A stretch of 64,000 nucleotides of DNA from Sporomusaceae bacterium (GCA_031460455.1 JAVKTQ010000004.1:1-64000); one strand, 5' to 3'. Positions 53,343 through 61,777 are shown, numbered from the stretch's first letter. The notes: generated by a model not told the origin, from the letters alone. Numbers and translations: made by a program.

Positions 53343-53708
53343 TTACTCGCCTTCCTCAGCGTCAACGGCGGCGGCGGGGTAATCCTGCTGAATCTCCGCC
53401 AGCAGCTTTTCCCGGCGCAGGTTGCTATCCGTTGAAACGGTGGCCGCCGTCTCCTCGACAGCCCGGCCGCCGCGCTGAGGCAGCCACTCGGCCAGTCCCC
53501 ACGTCCCCTTGCCCACATGGACGAACCGGCTATCCATATTAATCTGGGTATGCACCTCGGCCATGGCGTGCGCAACCGAAGCGACGGGTCGTCCCTTGCC
53601 TTCGAGAACCTTGCCGATAAGATCGCGGAAATACATCGGCGAGCCTTTTTCCGCCAAAACCTGATAAGCTGCATCAACGTCTGACAACTGTTTCACCATT
53701 TCGCCCAT
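53343..53708 (-). CDS. rpoE: RNA polymerase delta subunit, short-tailed
   Basis: A 121-residue protein carrying the N-terminal HARE-HTH fold of RpoE (DVDAAYQVLAEKGSPMYFRDLIGKVLEGKG ... HTQINMDSRFVHVGKGTWGLAEW). In Bacillus delta has a long Asp/Glu tail that speeds RNA polymerase recycling; here the tail is only about 30 residues and barely acidic (VDAEEGE end). The start is ATG at 53708, with GGAGGGGG 8 bases upstream. The gap 53739-53929 to argS holds no clear terminator or gene. Confidence 0.88.
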   Translation of the reverse strand: MGEMVKQLSDVDAAYQVLAEKGSPMYFRDLIGKVLEGKGRPVASVAHAMAEVHTQINMDSRFVHVGKGTWGLAEWLPQRGGRAVEETAATVSTDSNLRREKLLAEIQQDYPAAAVDAEEGE

Positions 53709-53929
53709 GAATTCGGCCCCCTCCGCTGCGTCGTTCAAAAATTACATGGTAATATTCACCGCGGGGGGATAAAATCCTCCTTTTGCTGACGAACGGCAAA
53801 GCCTTATTCCGCCTGACACGGCGGCAATTTCGCGCAAAAAAGGTTGACAAATTCACCAATTTTATTCGCTTTTTCGCACAAGCTTCCGCCGCCGTCGACA
53901 CAGACGGGGCGGAAGTCGCGTCATTCCTG

Positions 53930-55621
53930 TCACATCTTGTCGGGAGCGGCGACGCCGAGAATGGCGAGCGCCGAGCGGAGCGTATCCCGCACCGCCGCCG
54001 CCAGCGTCAGGCGGGCGGCCTGGACGTCGGGCGGGGCGCCGATCACGCGGCACTGGTTGTAAAAAGAATGGAACAGGGCGGCAACCTCGTGGGCATAGCG
54101 GGCGATATGGTGCGGCGCCCGCTCGCGGGCGGCGGCCGCCACCTCGTCCGGGTACTCGCCCAGTTTCTTTATCAGGTCGGCCTCCGCCTCCTCCGTCAGC
54201 GCCGCCAGCGGCGCTTCTCCCGGCGCGGGCGCCGTCAGCCCCGCCTCCTCCGCCTGGCGGAATATGCTGGCGATGCGGGCGTGGGCGTACTGGATATAAA
54301 AAACGGGGTTCTCGTTAGTGCGCGATTTCGCCAGATCGAGATCGAAATCCAGCTGGCTGTCGGTCGAACGCATGATGAAAAAGAAGCGGGCGGCGTCGCG
54401 GCCGACCTCCTCGATCAGCTCGGACAGCGTGACCCCCTGGCCGGTGCGCTTCGACATCTTGACAAGCTCGCCGTTCTGGTACAAGTTGACCATCTGGAGG
54501 ATAAGCACCTCAAGATGCTCCGGGTCGTACCCCAGAGCAGCCACCGCCGCTTTCACCCGGCTGATATAGCCATGGTGGTCGGCGCCCCAGATATTTATCA
54601 CCCGGTCGAAGCCGCGCGCGAACTTATCGCGGTGGTAAGCGATATCGGCGGCCAGATAAGTCGGCACGCCGTTGTCGCGGATAACCACCCGGTCCTTATC
54701 GTCGCCGTAAGCGGTCGACTTCAGCCACAGCGCCCCGTCCTGCTCGTACATATGGCCGCTTGCCTTCAGCTGGCGGCAGGTCTCCTCGATCGCCCCGGCC
54801 GCGTGCAGCGTCCGCTCGCTGAACCACACGTCGAAGGTCACCCCGAACGCCTCCAGGTCCTCGCGCAGCAGCGCCAGCTTCTCCTCGCGGGCCAGCTCCT
54901 TGAACACCGTCAGCCGTTCGGCCGGGTCCATCAGCAGATAACGCGGTCCCGCCTGGTCGGCGATCCGCCGGGCGGTGTCGATAATATCGCGGCCGCGGTA
55001 GCCGTCCTCGGGAAACTCCACCTGCTGGCCCAGCAGTTCGCGGTAGCGGGCGTCCACCGACGCCGCCAGGCAGTCGATCTGGTTGCCGGCGTCATTGATA
55101 TAAAACTCGCTCGACACGTCGTAGCCGGCGACCTTCAGCAAGTTGGCCAGCGCACTGCCCACCGCCGCCCCCCGGCCGTGGCCGACATGGAGGGGTCCGG
55201 TCGGGTTGGCGCTCACGTACTCCACCTGGACCCTCTCGCCGCGGCCGCTGCCCGAGCGGCCCCAGGCCGCGCCCGCCGCCGCGATATCGGCCAGCAGCGC
55301 GTACAGCCAGTCCGGCGTGAGATAAAAGTTGATAAACCCTGGCCCGGCCACCTTGGCCTCTTTAAGCCAGAGAAGCGCCGCAGGGTCGTGCTTGGTCAGC
55401 GCGGCCCGCGCGTTCAGCCGCCCGGCGATCGCTTCGGCCAGCGCCCGCGGATTCTGGCGGGCCGGCCGGGCGAGCTGCATGGCTATATTTGTCGCAAAGT
55501 CGCCGAACTCCTTCTGCGGCGGCACCTCAAGCATCACCGCCGGCAGCTCGGCCCCGGCCAGAGCCTCGATCCCGGCCGCCGCCTCGTGGATAGCCCCGGC
55601 GAGCAGCTCTTTCACATTCAT
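53930..55621 (-). CDS. argS: Arginyl-tRNA synthetase
   Basis: A 563-residue class I synthetase that charges tRNA-Arg. The HIGH motif appears as SANPTGPLHVGHGRGA and the KMSKS-like region as KMSKRTGQGVTLSEL. The N-terminal additional domain and C-terminal DALR anticodon-binding domain (HHIARYAHEVAALFHSFYNQCRV) are present. The start is ATG at 55621 with GGGAGG 9 bases upstream, one base after the DUF1934 gene stop. Confidence 0.98.
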   Translation of the reverse strand: MNVKELLAGAIHEAAAGIEALAGAELPAVMLEVPPQKEFGDFATNIAMQLARPARQNPRALAEAIAGRLNARAALTKHDPAALLWLKEAKVAGPGFINFYLTPDWLYALLADIAAAGAAWGRSGSGRGERVQVEYVSANPTGPLHVGHGRGAAVGSALANLLKVAGYDVSSEFYINDAGNQIDCLAASVDARYRELLGQQVEFPEDGYRGRDIIDTARRIADQAGPRYLLMDPAERLTVFKELAREEKLALLREDLEAFGVTFDVWFSERTLHAAGAIEETCRQLKASGHMYEQDGALWLKSTAYGDDKDRVVIRDNGVPTYLAADIAYHRDKFARGFDRVINIWGADHHGYISRVKAAVAALGYDPEHLEVLILQMVNLYQNGELVKMSKRTGQGVTLSELIEEVGRDAARFFFIMRSTDSQLDFDLDLAKSRTNENPVFYIQYAHARIASIFRQAEEAGLTAPAPGEAPLAALTEEAEADLIKKLGEYPDEVAAAARERAPHHIARYAHEVAALFHSFYNQCRVIGAPPDVQAARLTLAAAVRDTLRSALAILGVAAPDKM

Positions 55622-55622
55622 G

Positions 55623-56045
55623 CTATTCTTCCTCCCGAATCTCAACCGCTAACGTATTGTAACTCTGCCACCGGCCGTCGATCTCCAGATCGTAGCCGGC
55701 ATTGACCGCTTCCTTGCCGCCTTCGGCCGTAATCGCGAAGTGCCGGGTCGACACCGCCATCTTCAGGCTGCCGTACGGGGTTATATACAGGCAATAACTC
55801 TTCAGGCCGGGGAAAAACTCCTGCTTCAGCTCCACCGAACCCATGCGAACGAGGATCAGCCTGTCGGGATAAAGCTTGAGCAGCGTCGTCGTACCCTCCA
55901 TGCCGGTGATCTCGCTCTCGGGATATGTAATATAACTCACGCCGTCCCTGTCCTGGCGGGACCCGACGGTCATGAACTCGATGCGGTGCTCCTCGCCGCC
56001 CGCGTCGGTCTGGGTGCCGACTACCGTCACGACAACCTTACGCAT
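55623..56045 (-). CDS. ywiB: DUF1934 beta-barrel protein (YwiB-like)
   Basis: A 140-residue soluble protein of the YwiB family, an eight-stranded lipocalin-like barrel of unknown function that typically precedes argS in Firmicutes. KYRLTYxE-like patterns here are YITYPESEITGMEGTTTLLKLYPDRLILVRMG and ITPYGSLKMAVSTRHF. The start is ATG at 56045 with TAGGAG upstream. First gene of an operon with argS, under the promoter at 56072-56101. Confidence 0.9.
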   Translation of the reverse strand: MRKVVVTVVGTQTDAGGEEHRIEFMTVGSRQDRDGVSYITYPESEITGMEGTTTLLKLYPDRLILVRMGSVELKQEFFPGLKSYCLYITPYGSLKMAVSTRHFAITAEGGKEAVNAGYDLEIDGRWQSYNTLAVEIREEE

Positions 56046-56071
56046 ATATTCTCTCCTAACCACATTCATAT

Positions 56072-56101
56072 ATTATAACCCATAATGGCCAAGCTTGCCA
56101 A
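56072..56101 (-). promoter_or_regulatory. Promoter for ywiB-argS
   Basis: Minus strand TTGGCA (56096-56101), 18 bases, TATAAT (56072-56077), followed about 25 bases later by the ywiB start. Confidence 0.8.
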
Positions 56102-56145
56102 TAAAAACCGTAGCGCCGCCCTCAGCAAAAGCTGAATGGCGGCGC
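56100..56145 (-). terminator. Terminator of the nuclease-like gene transcript
   Basis: Long stem GCGCCGCC(C)TCAGC / GCTGA(AT)GGCGGCGC (56113-56145), loop AAAA, followed on the minus strand by TACGGTTTTTATT. Element R2-2 lies between it and the stop codon at 56542. The stretch 56146-56266 holds nothing that I recognise. Confidence 0.85.
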
Positions 56146-56266
56146 CTGTTATGGGGAGGCTGTGGCGGACGCCGGCCTCTCCGCTATTAATCTATGCCCG
56201 CAAGGCCGCAAAATTGCCGAGTCAGTTGCTTTTGAAACAACGCAAAAAATCTGATGACGGAGGCAT

Positions 56267-56462
56267 AGGCGTAATGCGACGTTGCGGAGGACGATACGCG
56301 CCGTTGGCGAAGCAGGCCGGTAACACGAACGTACGCCCGTCCATGGACGGACGGGCGAGGAGCCATCTGTCACGGATGACAGTTGGCGACGGTACGGCTG
56401 TGTCGGCCCTAGCCTTACGGCGCGTTCGGCCGGAGCTTCGGCGCAGTACGCCTGTGTCCTCC
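56267..56462. repeat. Structured element R2, copy 2
   Basis: Second copy of R2. P1 GGAGGAC (56286-56292) with GTCCTCC (56456-56462); P3 GGCCG-gta-ACAC (56315-56326) with GTGTCGGCC (56400-56408); P4 GCCCGTCC (56335-56342) with GGACGGGC (56349-56356), loop ATGGAC; P5 CTGTCA (56367-56372) with TGACAG (56377-56382). Compared with copy 1, bases in P3, P4 and P5 change on both sides of the helix while loops and linkers stay the same, and the helices start at almost the same offsets (0, 29, 49, 81, 114). Confidence 0.85.
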
Positions 56463-56541
56463 GTCGCCTCCGACCAATGTTGCGAATATTAATTCATTGT
56501 TCCCGGCGCCGGCCGGCACACAGCTTCCGTCCCCAGTTCCA

Positions 56542-57051
56542 TCAATACCCTATTATCAGCACACTGTCCACAAACGCGAAAATGCTCTCCAGGCTGCCCA
56601 GCCGCTTGAGCGTGTTCTGGTAAAACTCCGTGCTGCCCGTCTGCCCCTTGCGGATCACCGGCACCATTATCACCCCGTGGCGGATGACCGGCGACTCGGC
56701 GAACTTGCAGATATTCTTCCACACATTGCTGACCTCGCCCTTCTCGATCTCCACCGCCACCTGGAAATCGGGGTGGTAAAAATCCACCTCGAAGTTCAGC
56801 CCCGTTTTGAACAGCGGCCGGTATTTGCGGTTGGTCACCGAATGCCAGAACCCCAGCGTCTGCATATCGGCCAGCAGCACGCGCTCCGCCTCCACGCTCT
56901 TGCGGAAAGGCGTCGCCGCGATATCGGCCAGCTCGCCCCGGCGGGCCGTCACCACCTCACAAAGGCTTTCCAGATAAATATTCGACCGGCGGCGACAAAG
57001 ATAACGCCAGGGCGGGTACCCAGGCGAAAACAGTTCAACCTCTACTCCCAA
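56542..57051 (-). CDS. Probable PD-(D/E)xK nuclease, BglII/BstYI-like
   Basis: A 169-residue protein whose central part reads NFEVDFYHPDFQVAVEIEKGEVSNVWKN: D90, then E101-I-E103-K104, a PD-(D/E)xK-type active-site arrangement reminiscent of the BglII/BstYI group. VIRHGVIMVPVIRKGQTGS follows as the next strand. The start is uncertain: TTG at 57051 overlaps the spoIID-like gene by 10 bases and has GAGG about 10 bases upstream. No partner methyltransferase or specificity gene lies nearby, so a restriction role is not supported. The transcript continues into R2-2. Confidence 0.6.
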   Translation of the reverse strand: MGVEVELFSPGYPPWRYLCRRRSNIYLESLCEVVTARRGELADIAATPFRKSVEAERVLLADMQTLGFWHSVTNRKYRPLFKTGLNFEVDFYHPDFQVAVEIEKGEVSNVWKNICKFAESPVIRHGVIMVPVIRKGQTGSTEFYQNTLKRLGSLESIFAFVDSVLIIGY

Positions 57052-58058
57052 ATCTTCTTGACCTCGGTGCCCACATAATAATGCCGCACAATATCCTCGG
57101 CCTTCCAGCCGTCCTGCGCGTACGTGAACGCGCCCCACTGGGCCATGCCGACGCCGTTGCCCCAGCCGCGGCCCTTGAAGGTGAACGAACCGTTGGCGTA
57201 ACTCATCTCATCCACCAGCGTCGACTTCAGCAAATCGAACCCGACCGCCTTGCGGAACTCCGCCCCGTAAACTTTCTTTTCGCCCGCGCCGATCCACAGT
57301 ATCCGGCCCGACGGCCCCTTTTCGAGAATTTTCACGTCGCCGGGGTTGCCGTTATAGCCCACCGCCGCGGCCACCTCCCGGCCGGGGATGACCACCGTCC
57401 AGTACTGGAGATGGGGCGGCGTATACCGGTAACTGTCATCGGTCACCGGCTGGAAATATGGCGTCGGCTCGGGAATCTCCTTCGGGAAACTCTCCTCGCG
57501 GGTGGCGGCGATCTGGCCGTTGCTCGAACTGTAGATGGCGTTTATCAGGCTGCCCGCATACAGCAGCAATTGGCCGCGCGTCGAGCGCACCGCCTCGCGG
57601 ACCCGGTCGTTGACCCGCTCGGGGGCGTAAGCCTGTAGCTCCTCCTTGGACGTGCTCACATCGGCGTCATGCAGTCGCCGGATTGTGCCGGCCTCGATGG
57701 CGTGCACCGTCAGCGTACGGGAAACGATCGCCTGGGCCCGCAATGCCTCGGGCGGCCAGTCGGGCTCCATCTCACGGGCGATCACCCCTTCGAGGTATTT
57801 CTCCAGCGGCATCCTTTCCCGGGTGCCGCGGTCGGCCCGCCACACCGTTATCACCGGCTCGTTCTTGTACTTGGCCGCGTCGAATTGCGGCACGCCGGGG
57901 ATAGGCTCGGGCGCCTGGGCCAACGGCGCGGCCGGCGTCGGCGCCGGCTCGCCCGGCTGCTTGGCGGCGGGAGGGCGTAAGAGTGTATAGGCTCCCGCGA
58001 TTAATGCTACGGCGACGACTGCGACAAGGGCGATATTGAAATACGAATATTTACGCAT
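57042..58058 (-). CDS. SpoIID/LytB-domain protein
   Basis: A 338-residue protein with an N-terminal membrane anchor (about 8-27), a Pro/Ala linker, and a SpoIID domain (about 75-338): MPLEKYLEGVIAREMEPDWPPEALRAQAIVSRTLT with the family's catalytic-type Glu, YSSSNGQIAATREESF, and GRGWGNGVGMAQWGAFTYAQ. It could be the engulfment enzyme SpoIID itself or a paralogue; the second SpoIID protein at 33179 is a lipoprotein. GAGGTGG precedes the ATG. It overlaps the nuclease-like gene. Confidence 0.9.
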   Translation of the reverse strand: MRKYSYFNIALVAVVAVALIAGAYTLLRPPAAKQPGEPAPTPAAPLAQAPEPIPGVPQFDAAKYKNEPVITVWRADRGTRERMPLEKYLEGVIAREMEPDWPPEALRAQAIVSRTLTVHAIEAGTIRRLHDADVSTSKEELQAYAPERVNDRVREAVRSTRGQLLLYAGSLINAIYSSSNGQIAATREESFPKEIPEPTPYFQPVTDDSYRYTPPHLQYWTVVIPGREVAAAVGYNGNPGDVKILEKGPSGRILWIGAGEKKVYGAEFRKAVGFDLLKSTLVDEMSYANGSFTFKGRGWGNGVGMAQWGAFTYAQDGWKAEDIVRHYYVGTEVKKIWE

Positions 58059-58098
58059 CCTCCCACCTCGCTGCTAGTATGGGCCGGCAACCCCCTTC

Positions 58099-58917
58099 CT
58101 ATGCGCCGCCGGCGAGAACGAAAATATCGACAGTTAATTTTCTTCCGGCCACATAAGAGCGCAGCACAAGCGTGCGACGGGTGGTGTTGACGAAGCGCAG
58201 ATCCTTGTCGGTATAGGTGGTCGCGTCCCGCCCCGGCGGCGCATAGCTCACCGGCCGGGAGTGGGCATGGCGCTCCGTCACCCTCAGCCCGGCCGCCAGC
58301 ACCGCGTTATACAGCGTGCTCGACACCTGGCACATCCCGCCGCCCAGCTCCTCCCCGTGCCCCCCATCCACGAAAATTACCGCCGGCCGGAAGCCCCGCT
58401 CGCGCGTCGGCTCGCCGGTGCGGCTGTTGAAGGAAAACTCCGCCCCCGCGGCGATCGCCGCGTTATTCAGCAGCGCGGCCGTCAGGCGGATATTCTCCAG
58501 CCGTCCCGGACTGGAGTCGAGGATGGTCGTCGTATACGAGCCGGCCTGCCGGGCGGCGGCAAGCTCGGCGGCCGTCAGAGCCGCCGTCAGCGGGCGGTAC
58601 GAGGCGGCCAGGACGCTGCCGGCGGGCGCGGCCAGCGCCGCCTCCGCCGTCGCCGCCACATCCAGCATCCGCCCGTCTTCATCAGCCGCCACCGACCCGT
58701 CCCCGTCGGCGAACCTGGCGTCGACCGGCGGCTTATACCGCTCCGCCGCCAGCCCCTGCAAAACCGCCGCCGTCTCGGCCCGCGTCAGCCCGCCCACCGC
58801 CGCCCCCTCCACCGTCACCGCCGCCGCCACCCGCGGCTCGGGCTTCGGAGCCGGCTGCAGGCCGCAGGCGGCCGCCACTAAACAGCCGATAATCGCCAAA
58901 GTCAGCGCTATCCTCAC
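58099..58917 (-). CDS. VanW-family lipoprotein-like protein
   Basis: A 272-residue exported protein with a signal peptide ending near AAACG (weak lipobox). The C-terminal VanW domain (about 130-240) has NIRLTAALLNNAAIAAGAEFSFNSRTGEPTRERGFRPAVIF and the diagnostic GGGMCQVSSTLYNAVLAAGLRVTERHAHSRPVSY. VanW proteins are linked to cell-wall or peptidoglycan functions, but their activity is not established. The start is GTG at 58917 with GGAGGAGA upstream. It lies 40 bases before the SpoIID gene. Confidence 0.88.
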   Translation of the reverse strand: MRIALTLAIIGCLVAAACGLQPAPKPEPRVAAAVTVEGAAVGGLTRAETAAVLQGLAAERYKPPVDARFADGDGSVAADEDGRMLDVAATAEAALAAPAGSVLAASYRPLTAALTAAELAAARQAGSYTTTILDSSPGRLENIRLTAALLNNAAIAAGAEFSFNSRTGEPTRERGFRPAVIFVDGGHGEELGGGMCQVSSTLYNAVLAAGLRVTERHAHSRPVSYAPPGRDATTYTDKDLRFVNTTRRTLVLRSYVAGRKLTVDIFVLAGGA

Positions 58918-59038
58918 CGTCTCTCCTCCAGCAAGCGTATTCCCTGCTAGTATCCGGCCGGATAAACTCTTTTACTCACCGATGGCAGACGGACGCATAA
59001 AATATAGCGCTGATTACGACCGCCAGGGAGGGTAAAGC

Positions 59039-60511
59039 GTGGAACTCATCGATCGGCTGCTCGCATCCGCCGCCGGCATAACCTGCGACTCGCGCCAGGT
59101 TATGCCCGGCTTCATCTTCGTCGCCGTCCGCGGCGCCAGCCGCGACGGCAATACATACGCCGCCGACGCCGTCGCCCGCGGGGCGCTCGCCGTCGTCAGC
59201 GACCGCCCCGGCAGCCTGCCCGCCCTCACCGTGCCCGTCGCCGCCGTGGCCGACGCCCGCCGCGCCCTCGGCGAACTCGCCGCCGCCTTCCACCGCCACC
59301 CCTCCCGGTCGCTCGCCCTCGTCGGCGTCACCGGCACCAACGGCAAAACCACCGTCACCTTCATGCTCGACCACATCTTCCGCCAGGCCGGCCTGTGCGC
59401 CGGCCTCATCGGCACCGTCTGCGTAAAAGTCGGCGACCTCTCCTATCCCAGCGCCCTCACCACCCCCGACGCCGCCAGCCTCCAGGCCCACCTCGCCGCC
59501 ATGCGCGCCGCCGGCGTCAGCCACGCCGCCATGGAAGTCTCCGCCCAGGGCATCGGGCAGGGGCGGGTCGACGACGTCGCCTTCGCCTGCGGCGTCGTCA
59601 CCAACATCAGCCCCGACCACCTCGACTTCCCCGGCGGCTTCGACGCCTACTGCGCCGCCAAGCAGGGTTTCCCCGGCCTCCTCGGGCCGGCGGCCCCGCT
59701 CGTCGTCAACGCCGCTGACCCCCTCTGCCGGGCGATGGCCGCCGCCGCTCCGTCCATTGCCTGCGCCGTGGACGCGCCAGCCGACGTCGCCGCCCGCATC
59801 GCGCACCTCTCTTGCGGCGGCAGCAGCTTCACCCTCGCTTTCGCCCGGCCGCTCCCCGGCTGCGCTGTCCCGCCCGGACCTCTTGCCGTCAGCCTTCCGC
59901 TGCCCGGCCGGCACAACGTGGAGAACGCCCTGTTAGCGGTAGCCGCCGCAATCGCCAGCGGCGTGGCCCCCGAAACGGCCGCCGCCGCCCTCGCATCCTT
60001 CCGGGGCGTGCCGCGCCGCTTCGCCGTCTCGCGCCTCGCCGGCCTCACCGTCGTCGACGACACCGCCCTCAACCCCGGCAGCGTCGACGCCGTCTTCCAC
60101 ACCCTGGCCGCCTTCAGCCGCCGCCGCCTCGTCGTGGCCTTCGCCATCCGCGGCTGCCGCGGCCCGGCCATCAACGCCGCCTGCGCCGCCGCCCTCGCCC
60201 GCTGGTGGCAGGCGGTCCCCTTCACCCTCGTCGTCACCGCCGGCGCCGGCAGCGTAAGCGTCGCCGACGCCGTGGACAACGACGAAAAGAGCGCCTTTTG
60301 CGAGGCGCTCGGTAAAGCAAACGTAAACTACCTGTTCCGCGAAACGCTGATCGCGGCCATGGAAACAACCGCCGAAGCCGCCGGCCCCGGCGACCTCGTC
60401 GCCCTGCTCGGCGCCCAGGGCATGGACGACGGCTACCGCCTGCTGCGCCGCCGGCTCACCGAAGCCGCCGCCGCGCCGTCCGGCGCGGAAATGGCCGGCT
60501 GCCCGGCGTAG
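59039..60511 (+). CDS. MurE-like Mur ligase paralogue without the DNPR motif
   Basis: A 490-residue ATP-dependent ligase of the Mur family. The P-loop GVTGTNGKTT is at 96-105, the carbamylated-lysine region FDAYCAAK at 201-208 and a DDTALNPGS segment at 340-348 replaces the DYAHTPD of MurE. Where MurE has DNPR, which reads the amino acid (diaminopimelate), this protein has TAGAGS (400-405). Thus it keeps the ligase core but probably uses another substrate. The start is GTG at 59039 with GGGAGG 7 bases upstream. It is monocistronic, with convergent neighbours at the end. Confidence 0.75.
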   Translation: MELIDRLLASAAGITCDSRQVMPGFIFVAVRGASRDGNTYAADAVARGALAVVSDRPGSLPALTVPVAAVADARRALGELAAAFHRHPSRSLALVGVTGTNGKTTVTFMLDHIFRQAGLCAGLIGTVCVKVGDLSYPSALTTPDAASLQAHLAAMRAAGVSHAAMEVSAQGIGQGRVDDVAFACGVVTNISPDHLDFPGGFDAYCAAKQGFPGLLGPAAPLVVNAADPLCRAMAAAAPSIACAVDAPADVAARIAHLSCGGSSFTLAFARPLPGCAVPPGPLAVSLPLPGRHNVENALLAVAAAIASGVAPETAAAALASFRGVPRRFAVSRLAGLTVVDDTALNPGSVDAVFHTLAAFSRRRLVVAFAIRGCRGPAINAACAAALARWWQAVPFTLVVTAGAGSVSVADAVDNDEKSAFCEALGKANVNYLFRETLIAAMETTAEAAGPGDLVALLGAQGMDDGYRLLRRRLTEAAAAPSGAEMAGCPA

Positions 60512-60525
60512 CTCGCCTGGCGTAC

Positions 60526-61128
60526 TCAGGGCGATTTGGGCGGCGGCGGTTTGGGCTCTTTCTGGACATAGCCGGTGAAAATAGCCTGCAGCTTGGCCGG
60601 CGACTCGGTGAAAACAAGGTAGAGATGGAAAGGGACGGAGGCGGCGAAGAAGGCGGCGACAAAAAAATGGCCGCTGCGAATGGCGTTCAGGCCGCCCAGC
60701 ATACGCTGCAGGCGGGTCGTGTCGTCCGGAAACATCAGCGCCGTCCCTGTCACCGCCGCCACGATCACCACCAGCCCCCAGGCGGTGAACAACGCCTTCT
60801 GCCCAGGGTTGTAGCGGCCGTAGTTGGGATGGTGGGCGGTAATGAACAGGTAATAGCGCAGGAAACTGCGCACATTGGCCCAGTCGCCCGGCAGCAGCAG
60901 GATCTCGGTGTGCTTGCCGGTTCGGGCGTAATAGTAAACATGGACAACCATGTTGACTACGAGGGCGGCCGCGGCCACGCCGTGGAGTTTGCGCATCAGG
61001 CCCATCGGCAGAGTCAGCCACGCCGGCGGTTCGTGAATATACAGCCCGGTCGCCAGCAGCGTCATCACCGCCGCGAACATCACCCAGTGGAAAATCCGGA
61101 CAGGCAGGGGATGGAGCAGCAGCTTCAT
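60526..61128 (-). CDS. Di-heme cytochrome b561-type membrane subunit
   Basis: A 200-residue protein with four transmembrane helices of the cytochrome b/b6 or formate-dehydrogenase-gamma type. Histidines in HPLPVRIFHW (helix 1), LHGVAAAALVVNMVVHVYYY (helix 2) and GHFFVAAFFAASVPFHLYLVF (helix 4) are placed to hold two hemes. It ends in a Pro/Lys-rich tail. No catalytic partner such as formate dehydrogenase or hydrogenase is nearby. It overlaps the preceding small gene by 4 bases (ATGA). Confidence 0.85.
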   Translation of the reverse strand: MKLLLHPLPVRIFHWVMFAAVMTLLATGLYIHEPPAWLTLPMGLMRKLHGVAAAALVVNMVVHVYYYARTGKHTEILLLPGDWANVRSFLRYYLFITAHHPNYGRYNPGQKALFTAWGLVVIVAAVTGTALMFPDDTTRLQRMLGGLNAIRSGHFFVAAFFAASVPFHLYLVFTESPAKLQAIFTGYVQKEPKPPPPKSP

Positions 61129-61529
61129 CGCAAAAACTTCACCGTCAACTCCGGCAGATGCTTCAGCATCGCGGGGAACGGGTCGGCCATGATCGCGGCC
61201 TCGTCGCCGAGGATCCTCTCCAGCCCGGACCGCTCGATGACCATATACGGCTTGATCGTACCGGCATAAGGCAGCTGAACGCCCGACTCCAGCTTACCCG
61301 GCTCGGCGCCGGTGATCTCCACCCCGCTCACGTGCAGGGTGTATTCGCCGGCCACCCGCCCGCCCTCGGTCACCTGGACGCCGAATTTGCTCTCCTTGCC
61401 GGTCAGCGCGGCCGACGCCATCCCGAAAAGATACGGGTGCTTGTCGCGGAACACGGCGGTGAGCCTGTTGCGGAACGGCACCAACCCCTCGACCACCAGC
61501 CTGTCAACATCAGTCATCTCGGCCTGCAT
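61125..61529 (-). CDS. Small soluble protein, weakly SCP2-like, coupled to the cytochrome b gene
   Basis: A 134-residue soluble protein, start ATG at 61529 with GGGAGG 8 bases upstream. The sequence alternates a helical start (DVDRLVVEGLVPFRNRLTAVF) with strands (KFGVQVTEGGRVAGEYTLHVSGVEITGAE) and a helical end (SGLERILGDEAAIMADPFPAMLKHLPELTVKFL). The order resembles the sterol-carrier-protein-2 fold, but that is a weak impression. Translational coupling with the cytochrome b subunit implies a joint role, perhaps in binding a lipid or quinone. Confidence 0.55.
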   Translation of the reverse strand: MQAEMTDVDRLVVEGLVPFRNRLTAVFRDKHPYLFGMASAALTGKESKFGVQVTEGGRVAGEYTLHVSGVEITGAEPGKLESGVQLPYAGTIKPYMVIERSGLERILGDEAAIMADPFPAMLKHLPELTVKFLR

Positions 61530-61604
61530 ACAAAAACCTCCCTTATTGTACTCCCACCCCCAGTATCCCTTGCCCCCCGCTCCTTTATTCCCCGCCGCGC
61601 CGCG

Positions 61605-61637
61605 CAAAAACCCCCTCGCCTCGGAGGCAAGGGGGTT
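61605..61637 (-). terminator. Terminator of the amidase transcript
   Basis: Stem AACCCCCTCGCC / GGCAAGGGGGTT (61609-61637) followed on the minus strand by TTTTTGCG. R1-D lies between it and the amidase stop codon. Confidence 0.9.
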
Positions 61638-61651
61638 TTCATCAAATTCAA

Positions 61652-61772
61652 GACCGTCGAGAAGTCCCCAGATGCTAGGCGGCTCCGTCAGGCGCGACGC
61701 GACGCGTACTCGGAACGTACGCTAGCAAGCGCTTGGCGGAACAACAACGCAGATGAGGGCTTATCGACGGTC
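61652..61772 (-). repeat. Structured repeat R1, copy D
   Basis: Ends GACCGTCGA / TCGACGGTC pair perfectly. It contains the blocks CCCCAGATGC and CAACGCAGATGAGGGC and the inner hairpin GCGTAC-TCGGAAC-GTACGC. It starts six bases after the amidase stop codon and lies before the terminator. Confidence 0.88.
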
Positions 61773-61777
61773 GTAGC

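Noticed and set aside
56489-56722. Minus-strand frame of 77 codons overlapping the end of the nuclease-like gene
   Set aside because: It is in another frame of the nuclease-like gene and has no binding site or family features.
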